Shown: piece by piece, positions 44,401 through 52,271 of the stretch
Layout of the letters: each line of letters starts with the position of its first letter
Numbering within the stretch: position 1 is the first letter of the stretch
Source of the DNA: an uncultured Kiritimatiellota bacterium
GTDB taxonomy: Bacteria > Verrucomicrobiota > Kiritimatiellia > RFP12 > UBA1067
NCBI GenBank assembly: GCA_934635225.1
Contig: CAKTYZ010000002.1
Span: forward strand, 62,001 to 126,000
Length of the DNA stretch: 64,000 nucleotides
Direction of reading: 5' to 3'
Position numbers and translations under genes: made by a program
The notes under the pieces: model-generated
The model's input: only the letters and a program-made list of their open reading frames with translations
What the model was told of the DNA's origin: nothing
Databases searched by the model: none

Positions 44401-46302
44401 AACCGAAACCACTGTTGTAGACGCGGCGGCAAACGTGACGTTGGAAAGCGTCAGAACACCACCCGCCGCAACCGTCAGCGCGGCGTTTCCGTTGCGGACA
44501 ACCGGCGTCGCCATCGCATCCGCCCCCTCCGTCGCCGTCAGCACGCAAGGGAAGTCTATCGTCACGGCTTCGTTGAGCGGAATCCGCTCCAGAATCTCGA
44601 TACGGACAGGCTCAGACGACGCCAGCGTCTTCGCGGCGGCGACTGCCTTGTCCAGCGTCGCATAGACATTCGTCACGCCGCCAACGACAATGCGCGCACG
44701 TGGTTCGGTAATTTGTGCGTTCATCCCCCACGCATTGCCGACGCTTGTCACGACCGGGATGTTCGGATATGTCTCGTGCCACTCGCCGACAACAATCCAG
44801 CCCGAGAAATCCTCCTTTCTGAAGCGCGTTTCGGGCACTCGAACGCCCTCTTGTCGCTCGACCGGACAACCCGTCTTCTCAATCTCGACATCGTATGACC
44901 CCGTCGGCAACTGAAAGCCATAGACACCGCTCGCCGTCGTCATGCCGTTCGTGACGCACGTTTCCGAGCCCGCCGCACAGACGCGGACCGCCACGCCCGC
45001 AAGCGCACCGCCGTCTTCGTCCGTGACACGGCCTGCCAGTGTCGCGCTATTGGCCGTCGTCGGGAAGATATTGAAGACAAGATCGTCAAAAACCGTGAAA
45101 TTAGAATGCCCGACATCAATATCCGGCAAATTGTACCAAAAGTCATTCGATCCCGACCACCCCATGTTAAGGTGGACGTAAACCGTGCCGCTGTTGTAGC
45201 CGTAGCCGTCGCCCACGATTGCGTGCCCACTGCCGCCGCTGATGCCCATCAGCACCGGATAGCCCGCGTCAAAGTTCGAGAACATCGCCCGCTGCATCAC
45301 GCCGGCATTCGCCGAGATCTCATCCGCACGGTAATACGCCGCGCTTGCATAGCCAAAGACCTCCGTCAGCGCTTTCCCGACATTGAACACGAATGAGCCG
45401 CTGCCGCCTTCTGCAAGCGTATCGTAAGCCATGAAGACGGAAATGCCCGCGTCTGACGTGAGTTTGCCAATCGCGTCGCACTGCGCGTCCGTCACGCCCG
45501 ATTTGGGCACGAGCGGCATATTCGCCCAGTCGTAAACACCCGCCTGAGTCGTGAGGTTCGTCGCGGACGTCTTGCCGCGCGTCGAAGGCTGAACATAGCA
45601 GGTTCGCGTCACGGGCACGCGCGCGGCGGTCGGATAGTTGTGGTAGCGCATGACCTGTGCCATCGCCGTCGCAACGCATCCGCAGACAGCGCGCGTACCA
45701 TCCGAAAGAAGAGGCGTGAAGCGATTGTAGCACGACTTGCCACCCTCTTCGGACTGATTCCACTTCGACTGCACAAGCGGACCCGCGCGCAGATCTCCCA
45801 CGCTGGTGGCGTGGACGCGTGACGGCTGCCAAACCGTCGAATCGTCCAGCGCCGCGCCTTCCGAGAGAAGCTTCGCCCACAAATCCTGCGCAGCTGACGT
45901 CTTCACAGCCGCCTGAGAGCCAGCAGATGCCGTCGGCACGGACGGCGCTCCCGAACCGCGCACCTCGGCATCGCGACACAGAAGCGCCCACAGGGGGCCA
46001 TTCGGATCAAGGGTTGAACAGTCTGCCGTTTCGGGCGTAAACGCGATAATCGGCTCAATCTCCGTATCTGCCGAAAGAAAGACAGTTCCGCCGCCGCGCA
46101 TCTGTATGGTGTGAATTTTCGCACCGTTCGGCAAGGTCTGCGTTGACGCGCGCTCCACGGTCGTGCCCAGCCGTGCGCCGAGCGTGCCGCCACGATAGGC
46201 CCACGCGCGCGCCGCACGTCTAGCCTGATCAACCGAAACAGGCACCGCCTGCGTCTGAAAGGCAAACGCAAGCAACGCCACGAGAATGGCTTGTCGCTTC
46301 AT
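41455..46302 (-). CDS. Streptopain-like (C10) cysteine protease fused to a long beta-rich repeat region
   Basis: A 1,615-aa secreted protein. ATG 46302 has GAGGAGA upstream and a signal peptide (KRQAILVALLAFAFQTQA). After a propeptide (QARRAARAWA, as in C10 zymogens), residues about 180-440 are the protease: catalytic Cys in GCVATAMAQVMRYHNYP (near 205), His in GSGHAIVGDGYGY (near 361), and HLNMGWSG. Next comes a carboxypeptidase-regulatory-like domain (LAGRVTDEDGGALAGVAVRV). A long stretch of beta-helix-like repeats follows, with repeated GGGIYMGK/GGGIYIGN and SGALTILSGKATV patterns. Near the C-terminus is an MBG-like module (FDYDGTVKSLAISG), then ARFWKAEAKEGVVEE. It probably degrades host or dietary protein outside the cell. 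Confidence 0.86.
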   Translation of the reverse strand: MKRQAILVALLAFAFQTQAVPVSVDQARRAARAWAYRGGTLGARLGTTVERASTQTLPNGAKIHTIQMRGGGTVFLSADTEIEPIIAFTPETADCSTLDPNGPLWALLCRDAEVRGSGAPSVPTASAGSQAAVKTSAAQDLWAKLLSEGAALDDSTVWQPSRVHATSVGDLRAGPLVQSKWNQSEEGGKSCYNRFTPLLSDGTRAVCGCVATAMAQVMRYHNYPTAARVPVTRTCYVQPSTRGKTSATNLTTQAGVYDWANMPLVPKSGVTDAQCDAIGKLTSDAGISVFMAYDTLAEGGSGSFVFNVGKALTEVFGYASAAYYRADEISANAGVMQRAMFSNFDAGYPVLMGISGGSGHAIVGDGYGYNSGTVYVHLNMGWSGSNDFWYNLPDIDVGHSNFTVFDDLVFNIFPTTANSATLAGRVTDEDGGALAGVAVRVCAAGSETCVTNGMTTASGVYGFQLPTGSYDVEIEKTGCPVERQEGVRVPETRFRKEDFSGWIVVGEWHETYPNIPVVTSVGNAWGMNAQITEPRARIVVGGVTNVYATLDKAVAAAKTLASSEPVRIEILERIPLNEAVTIDFPCVLTATEGADAMATPVVRNGNAALTVAAGGVLTLSNVTFAAASTTVVSVANEGLLNVASKVDFGVPVTIPAVRTAVSDGFVLTEGLTNGFAIDCAAACDAGEVFGKATCDYLTASNCAARISNVNDSFGETRGVAVEEGGAILLKWGEISVPVNESAGYFVDASGGTNTAARLDRLLEKFENMQLAGAVGLTAEVIVRDFSGLSFGRRVTVNGDMTVRGESAGVAIAAFGAAAGFDIGTNATLTVHDLTFDGYKGDSLFRVTGGELNLGGGTRLIDLEGTNDYSGALTILSGKATVGSPSGSVVFDGCRNNAAKSCGGAVYLKDDTCELVLQNHVVVTNCRARHEGGGIYMGKKSVVRLSGYLTIQDNVVQADVNTRRPSNLCYSRVSAADPHTLFLSGPFATGSAIGIRGGASGANTVTKEGGTFLAVESTVARADVLRACNALFCDTDAELTAAPSDDYATVQWEKDDGGIHEVDPSVAVARLVGEDGSARWYGVVEDAFDVLSGEATIEILADATLMRDIAVSNVVTLTSGAGGPFVLSRTGSEQVGVVKGGALTVSSVTVAGGQGPVFNVQEGALALDDGATVRDVVSGANRAGGAIKVYKGSLTMRAGSAILNCANSVADNSRGGAVTADTLSHVRLLGGTVADCVSDRGGGIYIGNETTVEIGGAFTAIANTSTDGRANNLYVSERSLLTLVSPLTGRVGYVPGVTVSSNVFGRVSSDFSGTSAQIVSSAHNFTHDLTGDIGIAVKGGDLTRLVWSNALDVDGKVTVDGTDFEMISGGEVLCAEITHMVTNFVYDATEKTCVLEGYGYVVSGAMHSCAGSYTATATLKRGFVWADGTTAPRTFSWTIAKAVYDMSGVSFGSRTFDYDGTVKSLAISGELPIGVTVAYVGNGKSEIGVYTVTARFTGDADNYEPILDLTATLTIVERPPEPPEPESPVVTNYPTPIAFRTIARVSDTEWTLEVTNRVPWCLYRLLSTDDLTKGFVTTGVWEQASAATSPLWTTNVITTGGARFWKAEAKEGVVEE

Positions 46303-46329
46303 GAGTATTCTCCTCTTCAATTTCATTGA

Positions 46330-46338
46330 ATTATACCA
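46330..46338 (-). promoter_or_regulatory. Extended -10 promoter of the C10 protease gene
   Basis: TGGTATAAT on the minus strand in the 58-bp gap after uvrA. Predicted start near 46323, giving a leader of about 21 nt with a good ribosome site before ATG 46302. Confidence 0.6.
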
Positions 46339-46360
46339 AAAAATGTCGTTCCCGTGGCAA

Positions 46361-49192
46361 CTACAGGAACTTGCCCGTGACGGACTCGGAGCAGGCGCGA
46401 ATCTTCGTGATCGGCCCTTCGCAGACGAGACGACCGCCGCGGTCGCCGCCGCCAGGTCCCAGGTCGATGATCCAGTCCGCACACTTCATGACATCCGTAT
46501 TGTGCTCGATGACAATGATCGTGTTCCCCTGATCACGCAAGCGCAACAGAATCCGCATCAACTTCGCGACATCGTCAAAGTGCAGCCCTGTCGTCGGTTC
46601 GTCCAGGAGATAGAGAGTCTTCCCCGTCGAGCGGCGCGACAGCTCCGTCGCCAACTTGATGCGCTGCGCTTCGCCCCCCGAAAGCGTCGTTGCCGACTGC
46701 CCGAGCTGGAGATAGCCCAAACCGACGTCGACCAGTGTTTTCAGCTTACGCGCCAAAGATGGGACCTTCCCGAAGAACTCATAGGCTTCCGCAGTCGTCA
46801 TCGACAGGACGTCCGCGATGTTCTTGCCGCCGTAAGTCACCTCCAGCGTTTCCGCATTGAAGCGTTTTCCTCCGCATTGTTCGCATGTCACGTAGACGTC
46901 CGGCAGGAAACTCATCTCGAGCTTCTGGACGCCGTCACCGCTGCAGACCTCACAACGTCCGCCCTTGACATTGAACGAGAAGCGTCCCGCCGTGTAACCG
47001 CGCGCCTTCGCCGCCTCGGTCTGGGCGAACAGCTCGCGGATGTCCGAGAAGAACCCGACGTAAGTCGCCGGGTTCGAGCGCGGCGTGCGTCCGATCGGCG
47101 ACTGGTCAATCTCGATCACCTTGTCGAAATGTTCCAGTCCCGTCAGTTTGCGATATTTCCCCGGTACGGCCTTGGCACCGTAGAAACGCTTCATCAGCGC
47201 ACGCTTCAACGTCTCGTCGACAAGCGTGGACTTGCCCGATCCCGAAACGCCCGTCACGACTGTGAAGGAGCCGACCGGAATGTGGACGGTGACATTCTTC
47301 AGATTGTGTTCCGACGCACCGGAGAGGACGAGGAAATCCGGACCAGGCCCGTTCATTCGGCCATTCAACAATCCGACAATCCGATCGTTCCCCCTCAGGT
47401 ATTCGCCCGTCAGGCTTTTCGCCTTCAAGAGACCGTTGAAATCGCCCTGGTACATGACTTGACCACCCTCGCGCCCCGCTCCTGGGCCAAGGTCGATGAT
47501 GTAGTCCGCCGCGCGCATCATCTCTTCGTCATGCTCGACGATGACGACTGTGTTGCCGCGATCCCGCAAGCCCTTCAGCGTCGCAATCAGCCGCTCGTTG
47601 TCTCGCGGGTGCAGCCCGATCGTCGGCTCGTCCAGGACATACAGCACGCCCGTCAAGCCCGAGCCAATCTGGGTCGCCAGCCGAATGCGCTGCATCTCAC
47701 CGCCCGAAAGCGTCGCCGCCGCGCGGTCCAACGTCAGATAGTCAAGCCCCACGTCAAGCAGAAACTGAAGCCGGCGCGTGATTTCCGTCAGGACGTCACG
47801 CAAGGCCGAGAGCTTGGCAGGGGACGGGACTTCTTCGCACAAGGGGTGGGACGAATCCGAAAGCGTGTCAAAGAACGTCTTCGCCTCGCCAACGGGCAGC
47901 GCCATCACTTCAACGATCGTCTTGCTGGCGATTGTCGCCGCGCGCGCAAATTCGTTCAGCCGTGCGCCATGGCAAGACGGGCAGGCGCGATAACTCTGGT
48001 ATGACTCGTATTTCGTGCGCGTCTCATCGTCCTCGGCCTCGTCCAGACGCTTCTTCAAAACCGAAAGAACGCCTTCAAAAGGACGATCCACCGAACGCCA
48101 CGGAAGGATAAGATCGTCCTTGAACCCGTGCATCAGATCGTGTCGAAACTTCGCCGGCAGCTTCTCGTAGGGCGTCTCCAGCTTCACGTTGTACTGCTTC
48201 GCGATCTCCTCCAGCAGCGCGTTGTAATACATGATGGCATTGTGCCCCGCACGCCGCCACGGGTGAATGCATTCGCGAAGCGGCAGCGACTTGTCCGGTA
48301 CCACGAGGTCTTCGTCGAAATAGTAGAGCTGTCCAAGACCTCCGCAAGTCGGACAGGCCCCGAATGGCGAATTGAACGAGAACGAGCGCGGCTTCAGCTC
48401 GTCAAAGCTCAGTCCGCAGTCAAGGCACGCATTAAGTTCAGAGAAAGAAATGCTCGACGATTCGACGGTTCGACCGTCTCCCAGAGCCTCTACCTTCAGA
48501 ATGCCGTGGCCCGTCTTCAGGGCCAATTCGACCGAATCCGTCAGCCGCGTGCGATCGCACGGCAGGACGAGACGATCGACGACGACCTCAATCGTGTGGG
48601 CCTTTTTCTTGTCGAGGTCGGGGATCTCCTCAAGGAGATGCAACGCACCGTCCACGCGAACACGCGCAAAGCCGTTCCGCTTCAGCATCGCAAAGGCATC
48701 CTCGTGCCGCCCCTTCTTGCCCTTGACCACAGGCGCGAGCAAGAGGATCTTGCGGCGCTCCTCGGCACCCAGCGTCTCAATCGTTTCGACAATCTGCTCA
48801 GCCGACTGCCGCGTGACGGGCTTCCCGCACTTCGGGCAATGCGGTGTCGCAAGGGAGCCGTAGAGAATGCGCAGGTAATCGTGAATCTCCGTGACCGTCG
48901 CGACAATCGAACGCGGATTCCCGCTCGTCGTGTGCTGTTCGATCGAGATCGCCGGCGAAAGGCCGTCGATCTTCTCAACGTCCGGCTTGCCCATCCGATC
49001 CAGAAACTGCCGCGCGTAGGCCGAAAGCGACTCGACGTAGCGACGCTGGCCTTCCGCATACAGCGTGTCAAAAGCAAGGGACGACTTGCCGCTTCCCGAA
49101 AGGCCCGTAATAACCGTCAGTGAATTGCGGGGGATCGTGACGTCGATCCCCCGCAGGTTGTGCACCTTGGCGTTCTTGATTGTAATGTCCAT
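46361..49192 (-). CDS. uvrA: Excinuclease ABC subunit A
   Basis: A 943-aa nucleotide-excision-repair ATPase that recognises damage with UvrB. ATG 49192 (MDITIKNAKVHN) lies 5 nt after the rho stop. It has two ABC modules: Walker A GLSGSGKSSL and GVSGSGKSTL, signatures TLSGGEMQRIRLATQIG and TLSGGEAQRIKLATEL, and Walker B VLYVLDEPTIGLHPRD and LLDEPTTGLHFDD. Zinc modules are seen at HCPKCGKP, CLDCG/CPTCGG and CEVCSGDG/CEQCGG. Two loops carry 8-bp-period microrepeats (48452-48475, peptide RTVESSSIS; 47355-47386, peptide DRIVGLLNGRM) in linkers that vary among UvrA proteins, so function should be intact. Confidence 0.97.
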   Translation of the reverse strand: MDITIKNAKVHNLRGIDVTIPRNSLTVITGLSGSGKSSLAFDTLYAEGQRRYVESLSAYARQFLDRMGKPDVEKIDGLSPAISIEQHTTSGNPRSIVATVTEIHDYLRILYGSLATPHCPKCGKPVTRQSAEQIVETIETLGAEERRKILLLAPVVKGKKGRHEDAFAMLKRNGFARVRVDGALHLLEEIPDLDKKKAHTIEVVVDRLVLPCDRTRLTDSVELALKTGHGILKVEALGDGRTVESSSISFSELNACLDCGLSFDELKPRSFSFNSPFGACPTCGGLGQLYYFDEDLVVPDKSLPLRECIHPWRRAGHNAIMYYNALLEEIAKQYNVKLETPYEKLPAKFRHDLMHGFKDDLILPWRSVDRPFEGVLSVLKKRLDEAEDDETRTKYESYQSYRACPSCHGARLNEFARAATIASKTIVEVMALPVGEAKTFFDTLSDSSHPLCEEVPSPAKLSALRDVLTEITRRLQFLLDVGLDYLTLDRAAATLSGGEMQRIRLATQIGSGLTGVLYVLDEPTIGLHPRDNERLIATLKGLRDRGNTVVIVEHDEEMMRAADYIIDLGPGAGREGGQVMYQGDFNGLLKAKSLTGEYLRGNDRIVGLLNGRMNGPGPDFLVLSGASEHNLKNVTVHIPVGSFTVVTGVSGSGKSTLVDETLKRALMKRFYGAKAVPGKYRKLTGLEHFDKVIEIDQSPIGRTPRSNPATYVGFFSDIRELFAQTEAAKARGYTAGRFSFNVKGGRCEVCSGDGVQKLEMSFLPDVYVTCEQCGGKRFNAETLEVTYGGKNIADVLSMTTAEAYEFFGKVPSLARKLKTLVDVGLGYLQLGQSATTLSGGEAQRIKLATELSRRSTGKTLYLLDEPTTGLHFDDVAKLMRILLRLRDQGNTIIVIEHNTDVMKCADWIIDLGPGGGDRGGRLVCEGPITKIRACSESVTGKFL
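47355..47386. repeat. 8-bp-period microrepeat within uvrA, C-terminal half
   Basis: Octamers on the + strand: ATTCGGCC, ATTCAACA, ATCCGACA, ATCCGATC. The coding strand reads DRIVGLLNGRM, in the linker between TGEYLRG and FLVLSGASEHNL. Confidence 0.75.
48452..48475. repeat. 8-bp-period microrepeat within uvrA, N-terminal half
   Basis: Octamers on the + strand: GCTCGACG, ATTCGACG, GTTCGACC. The coding strand reads GRTVESSSIS, just before the FSELNACLDCG zinc module. Confidence 0.6.
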
Positions 49193-49197
49193 CTCTG

Positions 49198-50757
49198 TCA
49201 CATGTTCTTGCTCAAGTCCAGCGCGAGAAGGAATTCGGGGTTCGATTTCGTCTTGCGAAGCGAGTTCAGCACCGACTTCATGGCCGACTCGGGCCCCGCG
49301 ACCGAGAGTAGGCGGCGCATGCCCCACGTCTTCTCCAGCTCCATCGGATCCAGCAGAAGGTCTTCCTTGCGCGTACCGGACTTCTCGATGTCAATCGCCG
49401 GATAGATGCGCTTGTCCGCGAGACCGCGGTCCAGCACGATCTCCATATTGCCCGTGCCCTTGAATTCCTCGAAGATGACTTCGTCCATGCGAGACCCCGT
49501 GTCCACAAGGCCCGTCGCGATGATCGTGAGCGAGCCCCCGCCCTCAATGTTGCGCGCCGCGCCAAAGAAGCGCTTCGGGCGGTGCATCGCCATCGCGTCC
49601 ACGCCGCCCGTCAGGATCTTGCCCGAGTGCGGCTGGACCGTGTTGTACGCTCGCGCCATGCGTGTGATAGAGTCCATGAGGATGATGACGTCCTTGCCGT
49701 TCTCGACCTGACGCTTCGAGAACTCCAGAACCATTTCCGTCACGTTGACATGATGTTGCGGTTCCTCGTCAAAGGTCGAGGAGAGGACCATCGCCTTCGT
49801 GTTGCGCTGCATGTCGGTCACTTCCTCGGGGCGCTCGTCAATCAGAAGGATGATGAGGATCGCCTCGGGATAATTCGCGGAAATCGCGTTCGCCATCTTC
49901 TGCAGGAGAACCGTCTTGCCGACGCGCGGCGGCGCGATGATGAGCCCGCGCTGACCAAAGCCAATCGGCGTGAACAAGTCGATGATGCGCGTCGAATACT
50001 CCCTCGGATCCGTTTCAAGGATGATCCGCCGCGTGGGGAAGGTCGCCGTCAGGTTCTCGAAGTGGATGACGCGCGCCGCGACGGACGGCTCCTTGCCGTT
50101 CACCGTCTGGACATTCCCAAGGCAGAAGAAGCGGTCCTTGTCGCGCGGATCACGAATCGGCCCCTCAATCAGGTCTCCCGTGCGAAGCGCATGCCGGCGA
50201 ATCTGCTGCTGCGTGACGAACACGTCTTCCGGACACGCGAGGAAGTTGTTCTTCGCCGAACGCAGGAAGCCATGCCCCTCGCGCACGATCTCCAGGCAAC
50301 CCGAAGCCAACACCGCGCCGCCCTGCTGGAGGTACTGCCGAATCGCCGCGAAGATGAGCTCGTGCTTGCGGTAGGTCCCGAGTTCTTCAGGGTCCGCCCC
50401 CGGCATCATCCGCTCGACGATGATCGGTGCCGCCCAGGTCTGAATGTCCGCCAGACGATATTCGGGCATCTCGGGATTCCGATTCGGATTCGCAGGCGCG
50501 GGGTCCGCCGCCTTCGGCTCCGTCGGCAAGGGCGCATTGAGAAGAGGATTCACCGACTCCTCGCCATTCGCGCCTCGAATCGGTGAATTGTTTGCGCGCG
50601 TCCCATTCCCCGAACGATTGAAATTGCCCCGGCTCTTGCCGAAGAACTTCTTCTTGCGCGATTCCTGCGCGGACGAACCGCCCGCGTTTCCGTTGCCGCC
50701 CTGCTGTGGTCTGGCGGACTTCTTCGCCCCTGCGAACACATCAAATTCTTCTGCCAT
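49198..50757 (-). CDS. rho: Transcription termination factor Rho
   Basis: A 519-aa hexameric RNA helicase that ends transcription. The core is standard: an RNA-binding cold-shock-like domain with GFLRSAKNNFLACPEDVFV, Walker A PPRVGKTVLLQKMA, ILLIDERPEEVTDMQR, Q-loop HSGKILTGGVDA, and GTRKEDLL near the C-terminus. The first 90 or so residues are an extra low-complexity, Gly/Asn/Arg/Lys-rich segment (RPQQGGNGNAGGSS, RKKKFFGKSRGNFNRSGNG), a type of insertion known in some Rho proteins. Its DNA includes a possible decayed octamer repeat at 50578-50593. The gene follows coaE by 8 nt and precedes uvrA by 5 nt. Confidence 0.97.
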   Translation of the reverse strand: MAEEFDVFAGAKKSARPQQGGNGNAGGSSAQESRKKKFFGKSRGNFNRSGNGTRANNSPIRGANGEESVNPLLNAPLPTEPKAADPAPANPNRNPEMPEYRLADIQTWAAPIIVERMMPGADPEELGTYRKHELIFAAIRQYLQQGGAVLASGCLEIVREGHGFLRSAKNNFLACPEDVFVTQQQIRRHALRTGDLIEGPIRDPRDKDRFFCLGNVQTVNGKEPSVAARVIHFENLTATFPTRRIILETDPREYSTRIIDLFTPIGFGQRGLIIAPPRVGKTVLLQKMANAISANYPEAILIILLIDERPEEVTDMQRNTKAMVLSSTFDEEPQHHVNVTEMVLEFSKRQVENGKDVIILMDSITRMARAYNTVQPHSGKILTGGVDAMAMHRPKRFFGAARNIEGGGSLTIIATGLVDTGSRMDEVIFEEFKGTGNMEIVLDRGLADKRIYPAIDIEKSGTRKEDLLLDPMELEKTWGMRRLLSVAGPESAMKSVLNSLRKTKSNPEFLLALDLSKNM

Positions 50758-50765
50758 GATCTGAT

Positions 50766-51302
50766 TTAATCCTTCAACTGTTTAAGCCAGTGGACAAACT
50801 CTTTCGCTTCTTCGCTTAATTCGGCTACTGTGCCGTCGTTTCGTATGACATAGTGGGATTTCGAGGCCTTCTCCGCAACCGGCATTTGTGCCGCCAGTCG
50901 GGCCTCAGCCTCGGCACGCGTATATCCGCGTGTCGTCATCATCCGGGAGATTTGCGTTTCCCTCTCAGAGACAACGCAACATATTATATCAAAATTTCTC
51001 TCCCAGTGGGTTTCGAATAGGAGAGGGACGATTGCAACCCGGAGAATGGACGCGTCAATCCGACCGTTTCCGAAGAACTTCTCGATCCTCTCTTTCACGA
51101 TCGGATGAAGCTTTTCCTCCAGTTCCCTTCTCTTTCCGGAATCGGCAAAGACCTTCACCGCGAGACGATGCCGTTCGTTTGCGTCTGGAATGAGTTCATG
51201 GACAATGTCATCGGCATCAAGCGTCTCAACGCCCTGTTCGTTCAGATACCGCGAAAGAAGGGACTTCCCGCAAGCAATCCCCCCGGTTAGGCAAATCTTC
51301 AC
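50766..51302 (-). CDS. coaE: Dephospho-CoA kinase
   Basis: A 178-aa enzyme for the last step of coenzyme A synthesis. The GTG start at 51302 has a strong GGGAGGGG ribosome site; longer in-frame extensions upstream lack homology. The P-loop is GGIACGKSLLSRYL (A-C replaces the usual G-S), followed by TLDADDIVHELI, KLHPIVKERIEKF and VPLLFETHWERNFDIICCV, all CoaE hallmarks. At 178 aa it is somewhat shorter than the usual 200. It begins the coaE-rho-uvrA unit and has a two-box promoter at 51361-51389. Confidence 0.9.
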   Translation of the reverse strand: MKICLTGGIACGKSLLSRYLNEQGVETLDADDIVHELIPDANERHRLAVKVFADSGKRRELEEKLHPIVKERIEKFFGNGRIDASILRVAIVPLLFETHWERNFDIICCVVSERETQISRMMTTRGYTRAEAEARLAAQMPVAEKASKSHYVIRNDGTVAELSEEAKEFVHWLKQLKD

Positions 51303-51360
51303 TCGCCCCTCCCTTTGTTGACGTTCTGCATATGCTTCTTCTCCAAGCCAGTTGGCGGAC

Positions 51361-51389
51361 AGTATAGCAAATGTCCGATAACCTGTAAA
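51361..51389 (-). promoter_or_regulatory. Promoter of coaE-rho-uvrA
   Basis: On the minus strand: -35 TTTACA (51384-51389), 17-bp spacer, -10 TATACT (51361-51366) with an extended TGC before it. The start near 51354 leaves a leader of about 50 nt. Confidence 0.65.
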
Positions 51390-51406
51390 ACAGAAGCCTG
51401 ACAAAA

Positions 51407-51415
51407 TGATATAAT
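51407..51415 (+). promoter_or_regulatory. Extended -10 promoter of the ferredoxin-nitroreductase gene
   Basis: TGATATAAT on the + strand in the divergent 147-bp region shared with coaE. Transcription should start near 51422; the ribosome site GGAGGAG (51434-51440) and ATG 51450 follow. Confidence 0.6.
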
Positions 51416-51449
51416 GCGCACATGACGAAATGAGGAGGAGACCGTTCCT

Positions 51450-52271
51450 ATGCTCTTTGACCTTGACAAAACAGAATGCGCCCGATGCGGCGCGTGCGTG
51501 CGCGACTGCGCGTTCGGCGCGCTCAGGACTGACGCGGATGGATTCCCGTTCCTCAAGGACGAGACAAAATGCATGCGTTGTCAGCACTGCTTTGCCATTT
51601 GTCCCAGAGGCGCCATTGCCTTTGACGGCCGCCGCGCCCAGGATTCCGTCTCGACCAAGGGGCTTGCGCTGCCATCCTCCGAAGCGGTAGAGAACTGGCT
51701 GCAGGTACGACGCTCCGTTCGACGATTCAAAGACGCGGACGTCGATGCGACGGTTCTGGACCGCATGCTTCATGTTCTCGGGAATGTGCCGACGGGGTGC
51801 AACGCCCGTGCGCTGACATACACCTGCTACCCCACGCGGCAGTCTTTGAACGCTTTTCGCGCGCGGTTCCTCCATGCTATCGAGGATCATCGCGAAGGCA
51901 CGAAACTGCTGCCGCGCTGGCTTGCGATTCCGGCGATTCGCCTGCGGCAGGGCAAGTCCGACATCTTCTTTCGCGGCGCTTCGGGACTGCTGATTGTCTC
52001 ATCCGACGAGACGAACCGTGCCGTGACGACGCCGCGCGAAGACCTCGCAGCCGCCTGTACCTACTTCGAGATGCTGGCGAACGCGCACGGCATCGCGACC
52101 TGCTGGTGCGGATTTCTCCAACTTGTCCAGAAGGAGGTTCCCGAACTCCTGGAAAAGGCGGCGGGGCTTCGGCGCACGACACCGTTCTGCGCCATGCTGT
52201 TCGGATTGCCAGCTGTCGCCTACTCGCGCGGCGTTCAGCGCGGGGACTACGCGAAGGTCGTCTACGCCTAA
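51450..52271 (+). CDS. Ferredoxin-nitroreductase fusion protein
   Basis: A 273-aa flavoprotein with an N-terminal 2x[4Fe-4S] ferredoxin domain: CARCGACVRDCAFGAL and CMRCQHCFAICPRGAI. A nitroreductase domain starts near residue 80 (LQVRRSVRRFKDADVD) and ends with GIATCWCGFLQLVQKEVPEL and AMLFGLPAVAYSRG. The FMN-binding RRSVRRF is clear. It probably transfers ferredoxin-level electrons to quinones, nitro compounds or other small oxidants; the natural substrate is unknown. It is one of only two + strand genes here, divergent from coaE, and its stop overlaps that of psd in a tail-to-tail arrangement. Confidence 0.88.
   Translation: MLFDLDKTECARCGACVRDCAFGALRTDADGFPFLKDETKCMRCQHCFAICPRGAIAFDGRRAQDSVSTKGLALPSSEAVENWLQVRRSVRRFKDADVDATVLDRMLHVLGNVPTGCNARALTYTCYPTRQSLNAFRARFLHAIEDHREGTKLLPRWLAIPAIRLRQGKSDIFFRGASGLLIVSSDETNRAVTTPREDLAAACTYFEMLANAHGIATCWCGFLQLVQKEVPELLEKAAGLRRTTPFCAMLFGLPAVAYSRGVQRGDYAKVVYA

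Noticed and set aside
50990..51000. A TATAAT-like sequence inside coaE
   Set aside because: It lies inside the coding region without a gene start at the right distance; rho has a normal short gap after coaE.
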